DNA of 64,000 nucleotides. Origin: Marisa cornuarietis (Eukaryota; Mollusca; Gastropoda; Architaenioglossa; Ampullariidae). Numbering within the stretch: the first letter of the stretch is position 1; every line of letters begins with the position of its first letter. The translations under genes and the position numbers were made by a program. A model generated the notes under the pieces. That model worked only from the letters and a program-made list of their open reading frames with translations, made no database searches and was not told where the DNA came from. This document shows, one piece after another, positions 57,721 to 64,000 of the stretch. The stretch is from contig SMMW01000040.1 of assembly GCA_004794655.1 (NCBI GenBank), positions 2,048,501 through 2,112,500 on the forward strand, written 5' to 3'.

Positions 57721-57784
57721 CAGTGGCGTAGGAACATGGGGGGGGGGGGGCAAAGGGGAAGCTGAGCATCTTTCTACGCCACTG
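57721..57784. mobile_element. 64-bp miniature transposon (hAT-like ends, 5-bp duplication)
   Basis: Begins CAGTGGCGTAG and ends CTACGCCACTG (11-bp perfect TIR), flanked by CCCTA at 57716-57720 and 57785-57789. The interior is mostly a G12 run and GGGGAAGCTGAGCATC. Confidence 0.75.
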
Positions 57785-57789
57785 CCCTA

Positions 57790-60700
57790 GCTACCCCACC
57801 CCCAACTATTAATCATATAAAACAACGAAGCAGATAAATTTAAAAAGAAAGTAAACTTGAAAGTGATCAGACACCTACAAACGATAAAATTGTGACTCTA
57901 GGGAAACATTGTGCAAATGACTCAAGGGAATATGGCAGGACGCGATATTAAACCTGGGCTTTTACGATCTTCTTTCTCGTATTATGGTTTTAAGCAACGT
58001 CGTGGCTGACAATAATTCAGATAAAAAATTTTATATCTTTCTTATCGATTTGTTGCTTCCGACACCGATGCCTCGGGCTGTAAGTTTTGTGAGGGAGGAG
58101 ATGTCTATCGCTACAAGTAACACAGTGATGTCGCGCGCGGAGGGGCTTGAAACGGGTAACTGTACTTTGCGAGCTGGCGAGAAGTCACCGGGTCACTTGA
58201 ACGTATCGACACCACGATCTGCTTACTTGTATCCTTTCTTGTCAAAATCCTCTCCCTGGGATAATCCTAGATCACAAATACCAAAGGCTGGAGAGATCTG
58301 TCGCTAGCGGATGTGGGAGGATTAGGAAGTATTTTTTTTATCAAATTTAATTAGTAGTATATTGTTTTAGAGTCCCCACGTTTACCACAGAGTAAAATGA
58401 CAGTCCCGGTTATGCAATTAGGGAATGTTGATAGATTCGGTCTTTTAAAACAAAATAAGACAAACACGACAACCAAACGTGAATCAAATTTCTTTGCCGA
58501 ACACTGAGATGATATTTTGAGTCATCGATATAGTTGAAAAAGTGATATTGCTATCGCACACATAGATAGATATATAGATAGATTAAAAGAAAACACGACT
58601 AAAATTACAGCATGAATAAAAGTGTTTGAGATCAGCCAGGAAATATAACTCTAAAGAAAACATACGATGTAACGCGGTTGACGTAATTCCATCACCGAGA
58701 CGAACTTTATACAAAACAAACAGGGCGTGAACGATGAAAAGCGTACCAACCGAGTACACAACTCGACGATGTCTTTTGTGTAAGCGGAGTTTACCTCGGT
58801 TGCCGAAACTCAAGATTCCCGAGTGGGTCTTGTCACCACCGATAGCCCTCCCATGATACACCCTGCGAGGTGCACAAGCTGCACAAACAACTGACGTCGA
58901 ATTCTCGCACCAGCCGAGACTTCACGCGCAGCCTGTTCGTCTGCAACTGACCAGTGCACCGTCTTCAGCTGCGTCGTCGTCCCAGCCAACGGACGCCTGT
59001 AGGACGCACTGACACACCTTCTGACCCCTCAACCTTTTCCCCCAAAGCTTTCATCAAAGCAAAGCAGGATCTGGAGAACCAGGTAGGATTAGGAAGGCAC
59101 GAGAGCCAGCTTCCTTTCCACTGACCTGTATATAGCTCCGCGGCTAAAGCTGCATCGCTGGCCTTACGTTTCCGTCTGTGCTTCAGGCAGATAACTCCTG
59201 TTCTGACCTTTCCACGGCTTGTCGTTCTTGCTTTGGAACAGGTCGACCATTGACGACATCCTTTAACGACGCCCATCAGTCAAAACCAAGGGAAGTGGAG
59301 AAAGACAAGTAAAAACGTAGGCAAAGGACAATAGCTGTCGACAGTTTACTAGAAAAAAGAAAGAAAGAGAGAAATAGAAAAAAAGGAAGAAAGACGATTA
59401 GGATGTAAGTGAAGTCCAAACTATGCCTTGATGCCCCATGGTGGCCCTTTCAAATGTAATCTTTGTTGTGACAGTCTGCGCAAGACCTTTAACGAGTTAC
59501 ACAGTAGACAGGAAGCTGAAAGGTCACCGCCATTGAACGCCGTTGCGCAAACCGGATGCCGACAAAGGCAAGGAAAGGTAACTCGTGTGCGAGTTTGAGG
59601 CCTAATGCTTCGACTTGTTTACATGCACGTTTGTTTCGTCTTCTCTAGTAATACGACGAGAATTGAGAAAGTCAATCGAAGAAAATAACTGAAGTCTGTA
59701 TCTTGGGTTTGGAATGCCGAGCTCTAGACATCTACGATATCATGTGGAAAGGTGGTTGCTCAATAAAATAAAGAGCAAACTTATGGTTCGCGACTCATAA
59801 TTTTTCTTCCAGTCCCTCTCCTACATAAACACCAATGCGTTGTCTTTCTGCACGTCTAAAATGGGTTGTATGATGTTACGATCACCTTTACATACACCAG
59901 ATCTACCAGAAAGACAATCAATCAATCAATCAATCTACTGTAATCAGAAGCAAATGCTGCTCATTATTTATCTTACGTTGCAGTAAACATAATGTTTGTG
60001 TGTAGATACACGAATATTAAACACGACAAGCATCCTGTATTAAGATATTACATACAAAGAAAGTGATACATATACAATCACCGGTTTTCAGACACGATTG
60101 CTTTAAGCAGAGAAAAAAAATCTCTCGAGAATTTCAGGGTATCAAAAGTTCCAGAACACTGCTTGACGGGTAAAAGGTCACATAGACTGTTGGCATATAA
60201 AATAAGTGTTACACAATCATCAGAGACTCGATTGAAGAATGAAATGGTTGCTTTCGTGTGTGGGAAGGAGACACGAACACTCATCCAGTCGAGCTCTGGT
60301 GTGGTCGATATCAAATCTGCCATTTTGTATGTGCGAGTGTGTTATAATTAGCATATTTGCGTGTGTGTGTGTGAGGAGGAGGGAGAGAAAAAGAAAGTTG
60401 GGGAACAGCGAACGTAGAGATGGAGGGAGAAGAGAGTCCTTGTTAAGACCTCAGCTTCCAAAGCAATGAAAGAGTGAAGGAAATTAACGAAGGACCATCA
60501 CGATAACAATGTCTAATGTCTCGCTCACCCGAGTCGTTTGCCCGCTACTCTTTGAAATTTGTTTTTGTAGCAGCTGAGCCAGCAACACCTGCGCGATAGC
60601 GACGGGTACTAACCCTTTACTAGCACCGCAGGTAAGGCAGGTGCACTCTGACAGGTGGGCGGGCATAAGAAACTCCAAATTTACGCGAAGATAATGTCTG

Positions 60701-62039
60701 TGATTTACTCAAGTGGAGAACACTTCGGCAATGTGTCAGGTGAGCTTTTTCCTAGGGCAAAATCGTAAAAACAATCTCAGATGAGATGAAAGTCTTTTGT
60801 CACAGAAATGTAGAAGATTTATCAAGAGATAAAAAAAATTCGGAAAAAATTCGAAGTGTTGAATTTGCTGCCGTACAGAGAACCTTGTCAACTGCTGCAT
60901 TCAGCATTTCCCTATTCCTCCGCCCCCAACTCCGACTTCCCCGATCGAGAACCTACAGGTCAAAGTACTAGATGGACATTTTATAAACCAGTTGTCTAGC
61001 AGGACTCTGTTACTGCCAAATCTTTCCAGCGTTTTATTTTGTATTTAAATCAAAACTTTGAAGGTTGTTTTAAAGGGAGCTTCCGAAAAAATAGCCTCCA
61101 ATAGGTCCTTACAGCTACATATAACACATAAACAAGTCATAACAACTACTTGAATTTAATGTTTCTTATGTGACAGGGTTTAATGTGATTGTAATTAAAG
61201 CATCGCTGTATAGGAGTAAAGAATATTAAAATGTTTTGGAAGCATATGTTGTACGTGAGCACACATTTCGTGTACAATTCAGTTTAGTGTACGATAGCCA
61301 ACAGTGACCAGCCCCCCCCAACCCGTTTTCAAACCTAACCTAGTTAAGTTATAGTTACTATTTCTTTTAAGGCTTACTTCTTTCAATAGATAGTAATCGT
61401 GATTTTGGGGGAATCACCATGCTACTAACACTTTTCAATATAAATGGTCCATCTGTCACTCCGTTACCAAGGCGACATTTGTAAACTTAAATAGGGAAGT
61501 CTTGTTTTCCCCCCTCAGCAGCTGACAACCCCTCCTCTCATAAAAAAAGCGTAAATGACAGCAATGAAATTTCTAAGTATAAAGAATAATAGGAATGTTA
61601 TGACTAATACTCATCTTAAATGCTATCAGTGTTGATGCAATTCAAAGTGTGTATTTTTGGCTGTAACTTTCTCAAAGTATTTTACTGTCAACATCGCCTC
61701 TGGTGACTAGAATCGATAAATGTTTACTGACGAGCCCTCCGAGCCTGTAAGTAAATTCATTAAATCGGAAATGGTCAGAGGTTCTCATCCTTCTTTAAGA
61801 TGATCTCTCGCATGTGTGTTTGCATTGAGGGCAAAGGCGGACTTAACATCCGTTATGTAAACAGCATGTCTTCACAGCAATGGCGTATGTCCTTACGTGT
61901 GGCTTATCAACATCCCTGCGAAAGTTTGTGGTGAATGAATATCAGAGAATTGTTTTCACGCAACAGAAGATTTCTTAATATGCAAGTCATCACAATAAAA
62001 AAATATCTAGTTAATAATATATCTGTCTCCCCCTTCTTA
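57790..62039. other. No gene recognised
   Basis: Short unsupported frames (for example 57984-58307 plus, 58965-59276 minus) with no motif. It contains GATA-type repeats near 58563, an ATCA tetranucleotide run near 59917-59935 and A-rich GAAA tracts near 59350-59390. Confidence 0.5.
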
Positions 62040-62205
62040 AATGACGTTTTACGCCGAGCCAGCAACTAAGACTACATCACGGCAAGGCAGCCAGCCCTGT
62101 AAACAGATGCCACATGCAGAGAAGAACAGCATGCCCGAGACGAGAGCTGAACCCATGACAGCCACCCATCAAAGTATTGGTGACAGGTGCCACTAGGCCG
62201 CCAGT
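62040..62205 (-). mobile_element. tRNA-derived SINE of a second family
   Basis: The minus strand begins TGGCGGCCTAGTGGCACCTG (A-box-like, 62203-62184), then TCACCAATACTTTGATGGGT, with B-box GGGTTCAGCTC (62154-62144) followed by TCGTCTCGGGCATGCTGTTC. The boxes differ from the family at 24355/28164/42535. Confidence 0.6.
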
Positions 62206-62235
62206 GATGTAAGGCGATCAGTTGTGTACGTCACG

Positions 62236-62450
62236 ACTACTTTACGTCACCAATACTTTGAAATGCACTTTGGGACTACTTTACTGGCGTGCGGTGGGAT
62301 TACCAAACCAGTCTAAAGTCACCAATACACCAATACCAATAAACGTACCCGAGAACTACTTTTCTACTGTACAGTGCATAGCCCACCTGTCAAACATCAA
62401 AGATACCGACAAACACACTCAGGGACTACTTTACGGACGGAGCTATATGC
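62236..62450 (+). repeat. Degenerate tandem/dispersed repeat (ACTACTTTAC / CACCAATAC)
   Basis: GACTACTTTACGTCACCAAT at about 62236, then GGGACTACTTTACTGGCG, GAGAACTACTTTTCTACTG and AGGGACTACTTTACGGACG at about 60-80 bp spacing, with CACCAATAC repeats between them. Part of it (GTCACCAATACTTTGA) is an inverted copy of the adjacent SINE. Confidence 0.45.
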
Positions 62451-63208
62451 TCAGTGCAGAGTGTATACGGAACGTAGTTAAGAATGCTTTAGTCGTCAAG
62501 AGCAAGTGAATCTATATCCAACTTAGTTCACATGTTTATCTTTTCTGTGTTTGCTCGGGAGGACTCTTCCTGTCTACGTGTGATAACCTCAACAGATAAG
62601 GAAAAGGAAACTTGAAATCTACGCAAGAACAGTGTACATTGTTGCAAATGATTAAAAAAAATTGGTGAGCATCCTGTAGCTAAAGTGATCAAAAACTACA
62701 GAAATGGATGCTAATGGAAGAAATAATCCCACATGTGTCTCAGAGAAACGTATTTCCTGTAAATCAAGATGGTTAAAGATGCTTAGACCAAAGAATGAGC
62801 AGTGCTTATGACGGCTCGTGGTTCAGACTGTGAACACAGCAGATGCCTTCCACTCTGTAAAAACATTTCACACTCGGTCTAGCTTCTTCTGGGAGCATAA
62901 CGTTAAATAATTAAAATAAAAAGGTTTAGGAAGTATAATTTTACAAATAATTTAGAGGTTTCAGGCTTTTAAAAAAACCCGCAGAAGCCAATCGCATGAC
63001 TTCGTTATGATTATGACAATGTCACAGTATTGATAAACCGATTAGCAGTGCCGGCCACCCTACCCCTCCTGCACTAATTAAACTTTTGTGATCTGGATTT
63101 CGGCCCTTCCTGCTCTAATCTTGTTTTCGTGGATCGGTCATTCAGTCTATAATGCACGCGACGAATAAACGGAGTGATCGCATTAACAGCACGAAGCTCA
63201 AGCTCAGA

Positions 63209-63271
63209 GTAGTGTGTGTGTGTGTGTGCGCGCACGCGTGTGTTGTGAGTTGTGTGTGTGTGTGTGTGTGT
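63209..63271 (+). repeat. (TG)n/(CG) imperfect microsatellite
   Basis: GTGTGTGTGTGTGTG, CGCGCACGCG, then a second GTGTGT run. Confidence 0.95.
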
Positions 63272-63542
63272 GCTCATGTGAAACCACATTTTAAGTCATT
63301 TGTCTCTCCTCTCTCAAGTGTTCTAACTGGTCAATAACTGTCTCGCATGACTTGGCTGAGGGTAAAGGGGTATAAAGAGTTCAAATAAAATGTCTGTAAG
63401 TTATGGGACACAAACGAAGCAGCAAACATTTTAACGAGATAATATTTTTAAAAAATACCTGGTGGAGGGAATTCTTCTCTGAACTGATCGAATACAGCTG
63501 TTACCGATGGTCGCCAGTATAATCCAGTATGTAGGCTGGTAT

Positions 63543-63668
63543 TCACTGCACAGACCCTCCGTGCACAGCGTCAAGTAGATTAAAGAGAATGCTTGCAAGT
63601 CGCAGAATGTCGTCAAAGGGGCGGCGCGCGTTGCGGGCGCGCTGTTCCATAAAGGACGACAACCAGTC
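63543..63668 (-). CDS. Possible short coding exon, unrecognised
   Basis: A minus-strand frame reads DWLSSFMEQRARNARRPFDD, then ILRLASILFNLLDAVHGGSV, Q and stop, after a possible acceptor (cacgttgtag/G). The composition is protein-like and amphipathic, but 41 codons are not enough to exclude chance. Confidence 0.15.
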   Translation of the reverse strand, partial: DWLSSFMEQRARNARRPFDDILRLASILFNLLDAVHGGSVQ

Positions 63669-64000
63669 CCTACAACGTGCACTGCGGTTGCTTCCCCTCC
63701 TGTAAATGACACAGCGGTCCTAGCAGACGGCAGAATGCGAAGCACGAGCGTAAATGTGGAGAGATGACGAAGACAGAAGTGCGCAAATCCTGTAGACACC
63801 GCGGCCTTTCTGTACTATCGTTAACGGTGCACGCGCTACTACAAAAACCCAGAGAATTTTTGTGTGCATATCAAGTTACACTTTAGTTAACGTTATCTAA
63901 ATGTTTTTTTAAACATCAGTTGCCTCTCATTGCATATCTGTCCCTTCCTTTTCTCCCTGTCGTTCTCTCTCTCCTTATCCATACTCTGTATCCTCAGGAG

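Overview
The window is animal nuclear DNA. It shows spliced genes with GT-AG introns of hundreds to thousands of bases, long CA/GT microsatellites, tRNA-derived SINEs, several LINE types, DIRS-like retrotransposons and DNA-transposon remnants. The mix fits an invertebrate, probably a lophotrochozoan such as a gastropod mollusc; that is an inference, because no species-diagnostic gene is present. I see no prokaryotic features (operons, Shine-Dalgarno sites, CRISPR) and no rRNA or functional tRNA gene. || Three protein-coding genes can be reconstructed exon by exon with matching splice phases. (1) Plus strand, before base 1 to 19966: the last ten coding exons (about 900 residues) of a very large protein that most resembles the C-terminal part of TRANK1-like (TPR/ankyrin-repeat/helicase-like) proteins. 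It ends in a Cys/His zinc-finger-like module and a Gly/His/Arg/Tyr-rich tail. (2) Minus strand, 30851 to 24862: a complete eight-exon flavin-dependent amine oxidase of 513 residues with a signal peptide, FAD motifs, N-glycosylation sequons, a Lys/Glu-rich tail and a C-terminal NDEL, which suggests an ER-lumenal enzyme. (3) Minus strand, about 38129 to 36817: a complete two-coding-exon FAM167 (DIORA-1) family gene of 316 residues, with short uORFs in its leader and a possible MGC acylation start. Genes 1 and 2 converge tail to tail; gene 3 lies upstream of gene 2 on the same strand. They share no evident pathway. || The introns are full of mobile DNA. The intron at 7317-14034 carries an about 5.4 kb DIRS-like element (8489-13890) with inverted terminal repeats and an internal complementary region. 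That element was itself invaded by two copies of a hAT-like MITE with 8-bp target duplications and telomere-like CCCTAA runs, and by a 5'-truncated RTE LINE with an 11-bp duplication. Other introns hold an older DIRS-like remnant (433-2600), a Foldback-like element with inverted tandem arrays and a 10-bp duplication (4280-4939), a LINE nested in an older LINE (16598-17435), and a Tigger/pogo-like element (17958-18724). The amine oxidase introns hold a truncated mariner, a CR1/L2-type LINE 3' end and a SINE. || From about 38.2 kb to the end I find no convincing gene. That stretch is intergenic or a large intron, with microsatellites, a 42-bp minisatellite, two SINEs, a near-perfect long-TIR MITE (55323-55790), a 64-bp mini-transposon (57721-57784) and short unrecognised ORFs.
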